A DNA stretch of 38,236 nt from JBCCQH01 sp039024435 (GTDB taxonomy: Bacteria; Bacteroidota; Bacteroidia; J057; JADKCL01). The notes below the pieces were generated by a model. It saw nothing but the letters and a program-made list of their open reading frames with translations, had not been told where the DNA came from and did no database searches. Both the position numbers and the translations under genes were made by a program. Shown here one piece after another: positions 8,930 through 17,066 of the stretch; position 1 is the first letter of the stretch, and each line of letters starts with the position of its first letter. The stretch lies in NCBI GenBank assembly GCA_039024435.1, contig JBCCQH010000073.1, forward strand, positions 1 to 38,236. Direction: 5' to 3'.

Positions 8930-8956
8930 TGGGCCGCCAGAATTGCTTGCGGCCCA
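8930..8956 (+). terminator. Hairpin terminator after the T9SS protein gene
   Basis: An 8-bp perfect stem (TGGGCCGC, 8930-8937, with 8949-8956) and an 11-nt loop lie about 40 bp after the stop codon. They are followed by a T-rich stretch (TTCAGTCTTTT). Confidence 0.55.
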
Positions 8957-8967
8957 TTCAGTCTTTT

Positions 8968-9247
8968 AAATTTCCAATTGCCTGATTTCCAATTTCCAAT
9001 TGGCGCGTTGCGAACGCGCAAGCGGTGACTAAGTCACCCGAAACGTCCCTACAGCACGCGGATCGTAGCCGCACGGCACGCCGTGCGGCCCTCGCGGATT
9101 TTCCAGTGAAAATTTCCAATTGGCGCGTCCGGAACGCGCATCTAACAATGAATGAAACCTCGATCCTTCCCGTATTCGCAGGCAAACCTGTCGGTTTAAC
9201 CCCCCCGAGAGCAATTGGAAATCCTCCCATTGACAATTGAAAATTAA
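8968..9247. repeat. Intergenic repeat region with REP-like hairpins
   Basis: The 376-bp gap between 8891 and 9268 has no gene that I can support. It holds two 30-bp direct repeats (8991-9020 and 9111-9140, 27/30 identical) starting AATTTCCAATTGGCGCG. Each contains a GCGCGT...ACGCGC stem. Between them are two further hairpins: GGTGACT/AGTCACC (9024-9038) and CCGCACGGC/GCCGTGCGG (9069-9088). The AATTTCCAATT unit also recurs near 8970 and, inverted, near 9213 and 9231. This has the character of a REP-like intergenic repeat. Confidence 0.65.
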
Positions 9248-9267
9248 GCGAAGCGTCCAATGGCAGT

Positions 9268-9666
9268 TCAGACCGTTTCCCCTTTTGCCTCGGCGAGTAC
9301 GATCAGGTATCCGCTGGGATCATAAAAACCGAATTCGTCCATGCCGTAAAAGGTGTGCCGGATAGGAAAGGCAAGCTTGACCGTGCTTTGGAGCCGTTCG
9401 AACCACCCCGCAATGTTGACGACGTGGGCGTGGAAGAGCAAGGTGCCCCCGGTGGCTTCCTCAAGGTTAATCTTGAGATCATCGGAGAAATCACCGCGGG
9501 TTTGGAACATGAGTTCGACGGTGTCGTGCTTGAGCAGTACCCAATTGAATGGCGCTTGCTCGGGGACGGACATGGTGAGCTTAAAGTCCAGTTGCTCGGT
9601 GTAAAATGCCACCGTGGCGGTCATGTCATCGGTGATAAGATTTGCGACAAAGGTGCTGATTTTCAT
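9268..9666 (-). CDS. VOC superfamily (glyoxalase/bleomycin-resistance-like) protein
   Basis: A 132-aa single-domain protein with the paired beta-alpha-beta-beta-beta layout of the vicinal oxygen chelate superfamily. It starts with TFVANLITDDMTATVAFYTE (the usual 'changes in substrate over time' opening of VOC proteins). The closing strand is FYGMDEFGFYDPSGYLIVLAE, the typical metal-Glu region (Glu in VLAEAKG). Members include glyoxalases, dioxygenases and antibiotic-binding proteins, so the activity is open. It is the last gene of a minus-strand run; the methyltransferase gene upstream ends 30 bp before its start. Confidence 0.85.
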   Translation of the reverse strand: MKISTFVANLITDDMTATVAFYTEQLDFKLTMSVPEQAPFNWVLLKHDTVELMFQTRGDFSDDLKINLEEATGGTLLFHAHVVNIAGWFERLQSTVKLAFPIRHTFYGMDEFGFYDPSGYLIVLAEAKGETV

Positions 9667-9696
9667 GGTGCAGTGGGTTAAAAGGGAGGACAGATT

Positions 9697-10221
9697 TTAG
9701 GCGTGGCAAACAAGTTGAAACAGGGCAATCCCGGCGGCCACCGAGACATTGAGGCTGTGCTTGGTGCCAAATTGCGGGATCTCCAGGCTGGCCTCAGACT
9801 GATCAATGATCGCTTGGGCGACGCCGTCAACTTCATTGCCGAGGACGAGGACGTAGCGTTCGGATGCGGTACGGACAAAGCTCGGTAGCAGCGTACTGGA
9901 TTCGGTCTGCTCCAGGCTCAGGATGCGGTAGCCCCGGGATTTAAGGGCTTGCACGGCGGTGAGGGCATCCGTTTCCTGGCGCCAGGCGACCGATTGGTCC
10001 GCACCGAGGGCGGTTTTTGCGATGTCGCGGTGGGGCGGGGCCGGCGTGTAGCCGCACAGCACCAACTCTTCTACGCGAAACGCATCGCAGGTGCGAAAAA
10101 TCGCGCCGACATTGTTTTTGCTGCGGATGTTGTCGAGGACGACCACGACCGGGTGCTTTTTGGCGGCGCGGTATTGGTCCAAATCCAGGCGCCCAAGCTC
10201 TTCCAGTTTCAGTTTTCGCAT
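9697..10221 (-). CDS. SpoU/TrmH family (SPOUT) RNA 2'-O-methyltransferase
   Basis: A 174-aa protein with all three SpoU motifs: motif 1 NIRSKNNVGAIFRTCDAF (residues 31-48), motif 2 YVLVLGNEVDGV (123-134) and motif 3 IPQFGTKHSLNVSVAAGIAL (148-167), which forms the trefoil knot and S-adenosylmethionine site. The family methylates ribose 2'-OH in tRNA or rRNA; which RNA is not evident. The usual N-terminal RNA-binding domain of rRNA methylases such as RlmB is missing, so it resembles the short TrmH-like type. Its start lies 9 bp after the stop of the upstream methyltransferase gene, indicating one transcript. Confidence 0.92.
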   Translation of the reverse strand: MRKLKLEELGRLDLDQYRAAKKHPVVVVLDNIRSKNNVGAIFRTCDAFRVEELVLCGYTPAPPHRDIAKTALGADQSVAWRQETDALTAVQALKSRGYRILSLEQTESSTLLPSFVRTASERYVLVLGNEVDGVAQAIIDQSEASLEIPQFGTKHSLNVSVAAGIALFQLVCHA

Positions 10222-10230
10222 GGGGGTAAA

Positions 10231-11187
10231 TTACGATTTCTGGCGAAAGAAAAACGCGCCTTGATCGCCCCGCCCGGCACGGTTGAGCTGCCCGGCCCGC
10301 CGCGTGTACTGCGCTTTGCGGTACTTGCGTTGCAGGAAAGGACCCAAGCCTTTCGGACGGGGGGCCGAAAGCGGGATGTCCGCCAGGTACTTCTCGCTGC
10401 CGGAAAACTGGAAGTGCCGGGAATCGTCGATCACCCGGTACAGTTCCAGCCCTACCGAACCGGCGAGGTGGCGCAGGCTTTCCGCCGTGTGGAGGAAAAA
10501 GTGCCGCGGTGCATCCAGTTGCGCCCAGTTGGTGCGGTAGTGTTCCCAGGCCCAAGAATCGGCCTTGGGGATGCGGATCAGGCAGACGCCGTGCGGCCGC
10601 AGCAAGCGGGCCACCTGCCGCATTTGTTCCAAGGGATCCGGCACATGCTCGAAGGCGTGGTGGTAGGTGATCAGGTCGTAGGCGCCGGTCATTTCGGCGA
10701 TGCCCGCCCGGTGGATGTGCAGCCCGTTTGCGTAGGCAATCGGCTCGGCGAGGTAGGGATCGCAGCCTTCCACTTCACCGAACCCGATCTCGGCGAGGGG
10801 ATAAAGAAATGACCGTCCGTTTCCGCAGCCCACGTCGAGGATTTGGGATTCGGGCCCGAGGTTTAGCCCGTGTAGCAGTCGGTAATCGGGGACGTCGAGC
10901 AGGAGGTTGAGCAGCATGTCCAGTGGACCACGTCGCCGGATCGCCGCACGGTACTGGGCCTTTTTCAGACCGCCGAGTGCGCCGCGGAACTTTTTGCCGT
11001 CGTAGGGTTGCAAGCTGTAGTAGTGAGCGGGATAATAGGGGGCCATTTCGGCCGGGAATTCCGCGATTTGCAGACACCCGCAGCGGGCGCATTGGAAATA
11101 GGCAAATTCCTCTCGCAGCCCGTACATCATCTCACGTGCGGTGTACCGCGCATTGTCGCGGGCATTGGTGCAGATGCGGCAGGTCAT
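10231..11187 (-). CDS. Zinc-ribbon class I SAM-dependent methyltransferase
   Basis: The ATG at 11187 is chosen because it puts a zinc-ribbon at the N-terminus: CRIC (Cys3, Cys6) and CARC (Cys33, Cys36). The frame stays open to 11277, but the extra 30 residues look non-conserved. The 318-aa protein then has motif I ILDVGCGNG (residues 116-124), an acidic motif II in VEGCDPY, and YDLITYHHAFEHVPDP with the post-motif EHVPDPLEQMRQVARLLRPHG typical of Methyltransf_23 proteins. This architecture occurs in enzymes that modify sugars, lipids or small molecules. The substrate is unknown and no biosynthetic genes lie next to it. It is probably co-transcribed with the SpoU gene. Confidence 0.87.
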   Translation of the reverse strand: MTCRICTNARDNARYTAREMMYGLREEFAYFQCARCGCLQIAEFPAEMAPYYPAHYYSLQPYDGKKFRGALGGLKKAQYRAAIRRRGPLDMLLNLLLDVPDYRLLHGLNLGPESQILDVGCGNGRSFLYPLAEIGFGEVEGCDPYLAEPIAYANGLHIHRAGIAEMTGAYDLITYHHAFEHVPDPLEQMRQVARLLRPHGVCLIRIPKADSWAWEHYRTNWAQLDAPRHFFLHTAESLRHLAGSVGLELYRVIDDSRHFQFSGSEKYLADIPLSAPRPKGLGPFLQRKYRKAQYTRRAGQLNRAGRGDQGAFFFRQKS

Positions 11188-11313
11188 TTCCGAGGTGGCG
11201 GTGGATTTCACGGTCCGCAATATATTGGATTTTGGTTGGGAAATATCTACTGGATCGGGAAAATGCTCGGCGAGCAATCAGGGGAGTCAAATTTCGCCGG
11301 ACGACTTCCCCGA

Positions 11314-12312
11314 TTATTCGCCGGGGGAAAAATAGTAACGCCCATCCCATTCCGGGAGAATGTAGCGCACCCCGGCGGGGCCCTCCGTCTCCAGTGTGGT
11401 GATTTTCCGGCTGAGTCTGCGCAGTAGCGTACGACGGGGCGGTACGGTTTTGGGTTGGAAAAAATCCTCCCAATGGCAAAACATCACGTGGCGCGCCCCG
11501 AGGTCCCGCAGTACTGAGCGTTCGCCTTTCCGTTCGCGGTCGAGGAACCATTTGTGGAGGATCGCCACATCGATGGGATGCTCCGCCCGAATTGCCTCGG
11601 GAAAGTAACCGAAAGGATAGGGCGCGGACGAAGACTGAAAAAAGACCCGGTACTGGATGCCGCCATCCTCCGCCAGAAAATCGATGAGCCAGGCCAGGGT
11701 CAGTCCCTCTTGAAATTCCCGGCCCCATACCGGTGGCTCGGTCAGGGGCGCAGTGATCTGCTCGCCCCAGAGGTGAATGAACCAAAAGTGATTCGGATGC
11801 TGCCCGCGAATCGCCCGGATCCGAATGCGCCCGCTCTCCGTCACCTGAGGAGTTCCGGCCCGGCCGGTATCGGCGACGGTGGAATTGACCGATTGAAAGC
11901 GCGGTTTCAGGGCAAAGGGCGCCAGCAGATGACCGGAAGTTGTGCTGCCCAAAATCACGGTTTCCGGCGGGAGCTGGGGGGCGATGTACGGCAGGTCCAG
12001 GATGTGGTCGTAATGCCCGTGGCTGATCAGAACCGCCTCGATGTCCCGCAAGTCCGGCAAGTGCGGATCGATTTGTTGGGGGTCGGGCCGGAGCTTTCCG
12101 AGCATGACCCGGGCCGCGGGGAGATGGGTCCAGAAGGGATCGGTCAGGACCGCCACGTCGCCGACTTTGAGTTTGAGGCAGCCGACGCTGAAGTACTGGA
12201 TTTCGAGCGCTCCTGTATCCACGGGGGGCGGTTCTCCGGGATGGGGGAGCGTTTGGCTCCAATTCGGACCGGCGATGGACAGCAACAATACAGTCAATAC
12301 GAATCGGTGCAT
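11314..12312 (-). CDS. Exported MBL-fold metallo-hydrolase
   Basis: A 332-aa protein with an N-terminal signal peptide (hydrophobic residues 4-14, likely cleavage near GPNWSQ at about 20), so it acts in the periplasm or outside. The metal motif HxHxDH is intact in SHGHYDH (residues 97-103), with a further His in RGQHPNHFWF and a C-terminal HVMFCHWEDFF. The layout resembles the UlaG/NAPE-PLD-like branch of the metallo-beta-lactamase superfamily, which hydrolyses phosphodiesters or lactones; that is a family-level inference. It starts 80 bp from the divergent pirin gene, and 126 bp separate it from the next minus-strand gene. Confidence 0.85.
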   Translation of the reverse strand: MHRFVLTVLLLSIAGPNWSQTLPHPGEPPPVDTGALEIQYFSVGCLKLKVGDVAVLTDPFWTHLPAARVMLGKLRPDPQQIDPHLPDLRDIEAVLISHGHYDHILDLPYIAPQLPPETVILGSTTSGHLLAPFALKPRFQSVNSTVADTGRAGTPQVTESGRIRIRAIRGQHPNHFWFIHLWGEQITAPLTEPPVWGREFQEGLTLAWLIDFLAEDGGIQYRVFFQSSSAPYPFGYFPEAIRAEHPIDVAILHKWFLDRERKGERSVLRDLGARHVMFCHWEDFFQPKTVPPRRTLLRRLSRKITTLETEGPAGVRYILPEWDGRYYFSPGE

Positions 12313-12392
12313 TGGGAAGATTTTCGAGATCTTTGCCGCAATTTACCGTAAATTGATTGGGAACTGAATCAGTACACGAAAAATTATTCCGC

Positions 12393-13265
12393 ATGAACAA
12401 CAAAAAATTGATCGTCGAGGAGCGGTCCCGGGACATCGGGAATTTCTTGGTGGGGCGCTTGTTGCCTTTCCGGAAGAAACGGCAGGTGGGGCCGTTTACT
12501 TTCATCGACCACATGGGGCCGACGGTCCTGGGGCCGGGTTCCTACATGGGCGTGGACCAGCATCCGCATATCGGTTTGTCCACATTGACTTACTTATTGG
12601 AGGGAGCGGTGGAGCACCGGGACAGTACGGGCGCGGTTCAGGTCGTGGGGCCGGGCGACGTGGGGTTCATGACGGCGGGGCGGGGAGTGGCGCATACCGA
12701 GCGGACCCCGGCCCACTTGCGCGATGGCCAGCCCCACGCGATGCACGGCTATCAGATCTGGGTGGCGATGCCCACCGACAAAGAGGAGATGGAACCGCGG
12801 TTTGACTTTGTGGCCCGGGAAGATTTGCCGCGCTGGGAAGAAGACGGTTTGCAGATGACCCTGGTGGCGGGCACTGGTTTTGGGCGCACCTCTCCCTTGC
12901 CTGTACATTCGCCGCTGTTCATGGTGGAAGTGTACGCGGCGGAGGCCCAGGAATTGGAGATTCGAGGTCAACTCAGCGGGGAAATCGCCGTGGTGGTTAC
13001 GAGCGGGGAGGTGCGCTCGGGCGAAGAGCGCGTTGCCGCTGGGCAGATGTTGGTCTCGAAGATGGAAAATGAATGCGCTTTGGCTCTGGAAGCGGGCACC
13101 CGCTTGTTGCTGTTCGGCGGGGAGCCGTTTCCCGAGCCCCGCTACCTATTTTGGAATTTTGCCCATTCCTCGAAGGCTCGGATTGAACGGGCCAAAGAGG
13201 ACTGGAAAAACTGGAATTGGCCCCGGGTTCCGGGGGATGAGACCTACATTGCGCTGCCGGGGTGA
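12393..13265 (+). CDS. Pirin family protein
   Basis: A 290-aa bicupin of the pirin family. The N-terminal cupin has the canonical metal ligands: HPH (His57, His59) in GVDQHPHIGLSTLTYLLEG, and His101/Glu103 in MTAGRGVAHTERTP. Pirins bind iron; some act as quercetin 2,3-dioxygenases and others as transcriptional co-regulators, so the role here is open. The ATG at 12393 is preferred over an in-frame TTG at 12357 because it begins the family homology (MNNKKLIVEERSRDIG). The gene is divergent from the exported MBL hydrolase gene with 80 bp between the starts. A 7-bp hairpin, CCAGGGC-CTA-GCCCTGG (13331-13347), follows. Confidence 0.93.
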   Translation: MNNKKLIVEERSRDIGNFLVGRLLPFRKKRQVGPFTFIDHMGPTVLGPGSYMGVDQHPHIGLSTLTYLLEGAVEHRDSTGAVQVVGPGDVGFMTAGRGVAHTERTPAHLRDGQPHAMHGYQIWVAMPTDKEEMEPRFDFVAREDLPRWEEDGLQMTLVAGTGFGRTSPLPVHSPLFMVEVYAAEAQELEIRGQLSGEIAVVVTSGEVRSGEERVAAGQMLVSKMENECALALEAGTRLLLFGGEPFPEPRYLFWNFAHSSKARIERAKEDWKNWNWPRVPGDETYIALPG

Positions 13266-13441
13266 GGTGAGCGGCGGGTCGGAGAAAGACTTGCCCCCAA
13301 CCTCCAAAAGCAAACCACCCATTCCCATTTCCAGGGCCTAGCCCTGGTCGCATGCAATCTTTCCCCTTCGCGATTTCCTTGCTATATTGAGCTGCAGGGA
13401 AAGGGGAAACCAGACCCACTCCCACGCAAAAACTTGACCGC

Positions 13442-14551
13442 ATGGATGCACGCCGCCGCCGAAGAAAAAACATCATCCGCGATTTCAGTATCGGCTGGAC
13501 GATTGGGGTAACTGTATTTTTTCTGATCAGCACGGTGCCCAATCGGGAATTTGAAGAGGCGGGAGTTCCAGTGTGGGGAGCTTGGGTGGGGCTTTTGGTG
13601 ATGGCTTTGTTGGTGGGGACCATATCGGGGTACGTACAATACATGTGGGAAGAGCGCTACTACCGGCGGATGCCCCTGGCCAAGCTGGTTGGGATCAAGA
13701 TCGGATTCACTCTGTTTTTTGTCTTGGTATTGGTCACCGTCCGCTACTTCGTGGCGCTGTACATATTCCGCATGCCGGTGGAGTTTGGTGAATTTATCCT
13801 GCGGGAAGAGAGCATCTCTTTTTACATTTTCTTCTTCTTTATGGACGTGATCCTTTCTTTGTTGCGGCAGGTGAACATCTTGTTGGGACCGGGCAATCTG
13901 CGCCGGTTAGTGCGGGGTGAGTTTTACACCCCAAAAGAAGGAACTCGGATCTTTATGTTCATTGACCTGAAGTCTTCGACCGAGGCGGCGGAAAAACTCG
14001 GACACATTCGCTACAGCCGGATGCTCCAGGAGTGCTTTGACGATTTGGCGGTGGTGGGCGACTACAATGCGGAAATTTACCAGTACGTCGGGGACGAGGT
14101 TGTATTGACCTGGCCCATGCAGAGCGGTTTCAAAGACGGAAATTGCGTCAAGGCATTTTATGCCTTTGCCGAGCAACTGCGCCTCCGCGAAGGGTACTAC
14201 AAAGCGGTGTATGGCTGGGTTCCCTTTTTCAAGGCAGGAATGAATGCCGGTGAGGTGGTTGTGGCTGAAGTGGGCCGGTACCGGCGGGAAATTGCCTACC
14301 ACGGCGATACCATCAACACCGCCGCGCGCATCCAAGGGCAGTGCAATGGGTTCAATCGGGCGTTGTTGGTGTCGGAGAAAATGGTCCGACGGCTTTCCCC
14401 CTTGCCCGGATACGAATTTGAGGGACTGGGGGAAATCAGTCTGAAAGGCAAGCAGGAGCAGGTGGCCATCTATGCGGTACATCCGGCGGGGGATTCGGCC
14501 CGGAGCAATTTCTCCCCTTCTACAACTAAGGTTCCGGATCCATCACCGTGA
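13442..14551 (+). CDS. Membrane-anchored class III adenylate/guanylate cyclase
   Basis: A 369-aa protein with a basic start (MDARRRRRK) and about four transmembrane helices (residues ~15-33, 43-65, 83-108, 124-142), then a cytosolic class III nucleotide cyclase domain from ~165 to 345. Metal-binding aspartates are Asp175 (FMFIDLKSST) and Asp218 (YVGDEVVLTW). The transition-state Asn292 and Arg296 lie in GDTINTAAR. At the positions that usually select the base, this protein has Gln214 and Ala285 in place of the Lys and Asp/Thr (or Cys) of well-known cyclases, so ATP versus GTP use cannot be predicted. The last ~20 residues are low-complexity. It lies 176 bp after pirin, probably with its own promoter, and converges with the MFS gene. 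Confidence 0.88.
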   Translation: MDARRRRRKNIIRDFSIGWTIGVTVFFLISTVPNREFEEAGVPVWGAWVGLLVMALLVGTISGYVQYMWEERYYRRMPLAKLVGIKIGFTLFFVLVLVTVRYFVALYIFRMPVEFGEFILREESISFYIFFFFMDVILSLLRQVNILLGPGNLRRLVRGEFYTPKEGTRIFMFIDLKSSTEAAEKLGHIRYSRMLQECFDDLAVVGDYNAEIYQYVGDEVVLTWPMQSGFKDGNCVKAFYAFAEQLRLREGYYKAVYGWVPFFKAGMNAGEVVVAEVGRYRREIAYHGDTINTAARIQGQCNGFNRALLVSEKMVRRLSPLPGYEFEGLGEISLKGKQEQVAIYAVHPAGDSARSNFSPSTTKVPDPSP

Positions 14552-14635
14552 CGGGTCCGAATGGACCTCCCGGAAAATGGCCCTGCCGTTCCCACCGAAC
14601 TGCGGTCCCAATCCATCTACGAATCCCCCTCGCTC

Positions 14636-15937
14636 TCACTCGATACCCTCACCCTCTAAAACCCGCTTCCTCCGGATGACCCCGCGGAAGACCAGCGTAG
14701 TCAACAACCCCAAACTGGCAAATCCCGCCATCATCAGAAAGACATGTTGGTGGCCAGTGGCCCCCGGGGAACGGTCGAGTAGATGTCCCATCAACGGTCC
14801 CATAAAAATATCTGGAGTATAGCCGATGACCGACATCAGCCCAATTGCCGTTCCGGTCAAGGCCAGGGGCACTTTGCCTTCCTGGGTGAGCGCAAAGTAC
14901 AGCCCGCGCAAGGCAAACAGCCCCGCGCTCGTCGCCAAAATCGTCAGCACAAACAGCCCCGGAAGCCCCGGATCCATCCCGCCGAGTCCGACTGCCAGTC
15001 CTCCGGCAATCATGACCGCAAAGCACACCAGGATCATCCGCGAGGCGCTCAATCGGTCCGCCAGCAGGCCCGCTCCCACGGTCGCCACCGGGCGCACCCA
15101 GAGGCTCAAAGTGCCAAAATTAGCGGCGCGGATCTCATCGTAGCCCATCACCTCCTTGGCAAACAGCGAGAAATCATCGGTCACCTTGTAGCCCGTATAG
15201 GCACACACGATGATGACCGCCTGGAGCCAGACATTGGGCATGCGCGCAACCCGGGCGAGGTCGGGGAGCGATATCCGGTGACCACCTCCACCAACGCCAC
15301 TTTGCCGCGGGCGGAGGCCGATCCACACCAGCACCGCAATCAGCAGGACGAAGCTGGCCACAAAGAGGATGACCTGCCGAAAGGCTGCCCCGCGCATGTC
15401 GACCGTAGCGACTTCGAGGTCAGTGGGGAGGAAAAAGGCAAAAATCGCCACGGTAGTCGTCCCGATCACCGCGGAAATCAGCCCGCGTCCCCCATCCAGG
15501 AGTCCGTAGGCCGTGCCCTGCAGCCGATCACCGCCCCATTCGCGGGTCGCCCGCAACAGCGCCGCCCAAAACAGCAAAATAGTCGTAAGTCCCCAGCCGC
15601 CGTAGATCCAGCGCAACTGGTCGAAGCTCGGAATCGTCGCCAACAAAAATCCGAGTCCCGACGTCGAGGCCAGGGCCACCGCCATCAGTTTGCGGGCGGG
15701 AAACCGATCCGCCAGCGGTCCCCCAAACAGGTAGGCTGGAATCGCAACGAGGCCGTACACCGAAAAGATCAGGCCCAACTCAAAGTTGTTGATCCCAAAC
15801 ACCGCCAGGAAAGTAGGACGAAACACCCGGGCGAGCACAAAAGGGAGGAGAAAGATGGCCTCACCCGCCAGAATCAGCAGGGCCATTGCGATGGTACTCG
15901 CAATCCAGGGAGAACGTCCGGAAGCAGTATGGGCCAT
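14636..15937 (-). CDS. MFS transporter
   Basis: About 433 aa with roughly 12 transmembrane helices and a major facilitator layout. Loop 2-3 carries the family motif as GGPLADRFPARKL, and its repeat in the second half is GAGLLADRLSASRM. The start at ATG 15937 (MAHTASGR) is preferred to the in-frame ATG at 16027, because the extra 30 residues are basic and read into the terminator hairpin of the neighbouring gene. The transported compound cannot be inferred. It resembles organophosphate/sugar-type MFS permeases only in a general way. It is convergent with the cyclase gene, with 84 bp between. Confidence 0.88.
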   Translation of the reverse strand: MAHTASGRSPWIASTIAMALLILAGEAIFLLPFVLARVFRPTFLAVFGINNFELGLIFSVYGLVAIPAYLFGGPLADRFPARKLMAVALASTSGLGFLLATIPSFDQLRWIYGGWGLTTILLFWAALLRATREWGGDRLQGTAYGLLDGGRGLISAVIGTTTVAIFAFFLPTDLEVATVDMRGAAFRQVILFVASFVLLIAVLVWIGLRPRQSGVGGGGHRISLPDLARVARMPNVWLQAVIIVCAYTGYKVTDDFSLFAKEVMGYDEIRAANFGTLSLWVRPVATVGAGLLADRLSASRMILVCFAVMIAGGLAVGLGGMDPGLPGLFVLTILATSAGLFALRGLYFALTQEGKVPLALTGTAIGLMSVIGYTPDIFMGPLMGHLLDRSPGATGHQHVFLMMAGFASLGLLTTLVFRGVIRRKRVLEGEGIE

Positions 15938-15986
15938 GTCCAGCCGGTAAGCTAAACATAATTTCCGGAGATGGCCCAAAAATAGT

Positions 15987-16015
15987 GGAGGCCGTTTCCG
16001 GGGGAAACGGCCTCC
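15987..16015 (-). terminator. Intrinsic terminator of the 130-aa protein gene
   Basis: A 13-bp perfect stem (GGAGGCCGTTTCC, 15987-15999, with 16003-16015) and a 3-nt loop lie 28 bp after the stop codon at 16044. Read on the minus strand it is followed by ACTATTTTT, a T-run, so it should terminate the small beta-protein gene before the MFS gene. Confidence 0.8.
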
Positions 16016-16043
16016 AACCTCAATCATAGTTTAGATTTGGATC

Positions 16044-16436
16044 TTACACTTGCAACAGCGTCAGCGAAGCACCCTTCACCACGGTACTTGTGCCGCCATT
16101 GAAGCTGCGGAAGAAGCATTGTACGGTGTAAGTAGCTCCCTGGAAACCGGGGAAAAATGCTACCAAAGTAGTTGGAATGCGCTGGCCTTTGGCCGCTACC
16201 GTGTAAACACCCTGGGCGATCACTTTGGTCGATCCGTCGGAGGAGTCGAGTACGCGGATTTCAAACTCAGTCCCGGCCCCTACGGTATCATTGAAGGTGT
16301 CCGGAACGGATAAGGTCGCCGAGTAGGAAACCCGAGCCGGCGCTTCCCTGTTGAGGGAGAGGATCTCTTGGTATTTGCCGGAATCGTTGTTGAAATCTTG
16401 GCTCGTAACCGCACGTGAAATATTGGTATCGGACAT
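16044..16436 (-). CDS. Small beta-rich protein of unknown function (130 aa)
   Basis: I do not recognise the family. The start at ATG 16436 (MSDTNISRAVTSQ) is preferred over a longer frame reaching 16721, whose extra residues read through repeat-like, AT-rich DNA and look non-coding. The product has no signal peptide or transmembrane segment. It is a run of beta strands with polar loops (VSYSATLSVPDTF, TEFEIRVLDSSDG, ATYTVQCFFRSFNGG, ASLTLLQV), consistent with one Ig-like beta-sandwich. It lies downstream of the six large genes in the same orientation, but a hairpin and a 630-bp repeat-filled gap separate it. It may be an accessory subunit of that cluster with its own promoter; this is inference. 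Confidence 0.7.
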   Translation of the reverse strand: MSDTNISRAVTSQDFNNDSGKYQEILSLNREAPARVSYSATLSVPDTFNDTVGAGTEFEIRVLDSSDGSTKVIAQGVYTVAAKGQRIPTTLVAFFPGFQGATYTVQCFFRSFNGGTSTVVKGASLTLLQV

Positions 16437-17066
16437 GAGAAAATGGTTTTGGTTTTGAATAAATGTTGTTTTTCCCGGTTGGCGGGAGGTAGATTTTGTG
16501 TTTCTGATTTCAATTAGCGGCTTAGGTCCGAGAGTTTTAGGCACATTTTTGGGGAAAAGTAAGCAGTTGAAATTGGTAAAATCGCCATTTAGATGCGATA
16601 CAGGGGATATTTTCCCGGAAAAAGTAAACGAACGAGCAATCCCTTGGCTTCTCAGCGATGTCGTCCAGGCGTCATAGCTTCTGTGGATCACCCGTTTCGT
16701 TTTGCTTCGGTCACTCGGCATTTCCGTTGGTCATTGCGATAACCCAACCTCCTGGTCATTTCGCCAGCCCTCCCCTTTGTCATTTCGACGGTAGGAGAAA
16801 TCTTTCCCAGAGTGAGTTTCTTGGTCTGAATCAAGTGGATCGTGAAAGATTTCTCCTCCCTCCTTCGTCGGTCGTCGAAATGATAAGTAAGGGGACCTTC
16901 GGTTATTGCGATGCCAAAGTAACGGGGACCTTCGATCATTGCGATGCCAAAGTGAGGAGACCATCGGTTATTGCGGTGCCAGGGCCAGTGGACGGTTCGG
17001 TTTGATTGCAGTGGGAGGCACTGGCCTGCCCGCTGCGATCAAACCTATACTTCAAATGCACATCCA
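16437..17066. repeat. 630-bp gene-free region with palindromic and tandem repeats
   Basis: No convincing gene. Positions 16780-16883 form an imperfect inverted repeat: left arm TCATTTCGACGG..GGAGAAATCTTTC (16780-16806), right arm GAAAGATTTCTCC..GTCGAAATGA (16844-16883). From memory this type of palindrome is widespread between Bacteroidota genes. It is followed by three tandem units of about 33 bp (16891-16923, 16924-16956, 16957-~16987), each with GGGGACCTTCGGTTATTGCG or a close variant. Related GTCATTGCGAT and GTCATTTCG fragments occur at 16730-16765. The part next to 16436 probably holds the promoter of the 130-aa protein gene. Confidence 0.7.
16999..17045 (-). terminator. Long hairpin at the 3' end of the six-gene cluster
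   Basis: GGTTTGAT (16999-17006) pairs with ATCAAACC (17038-17045), and pairing continues inward through GCAG/CTGC, GGG/CCC and AGG/CCT with a few mismatches, about 20 bp in all. It begins 21 bp beyond the stop codon of the 744-aa gene. There is no T-run, so it may be a terminator of the T-poor kind or a 3'-end stabiliser. Confidence 0.5.

Noticed and set aside
11132..12514. 460-aa minus-strand frame
   Set aside because: It spans the MBL hydrolase gene, part of the methyltransferase gene and the divergent promoter in another frame, with Arg/Pro-rich shadow composition.
16891..16987. CRISPR array
   Set aside because: The units are contiguous tandem repeats with no unique spacers, and no cas genes are present.
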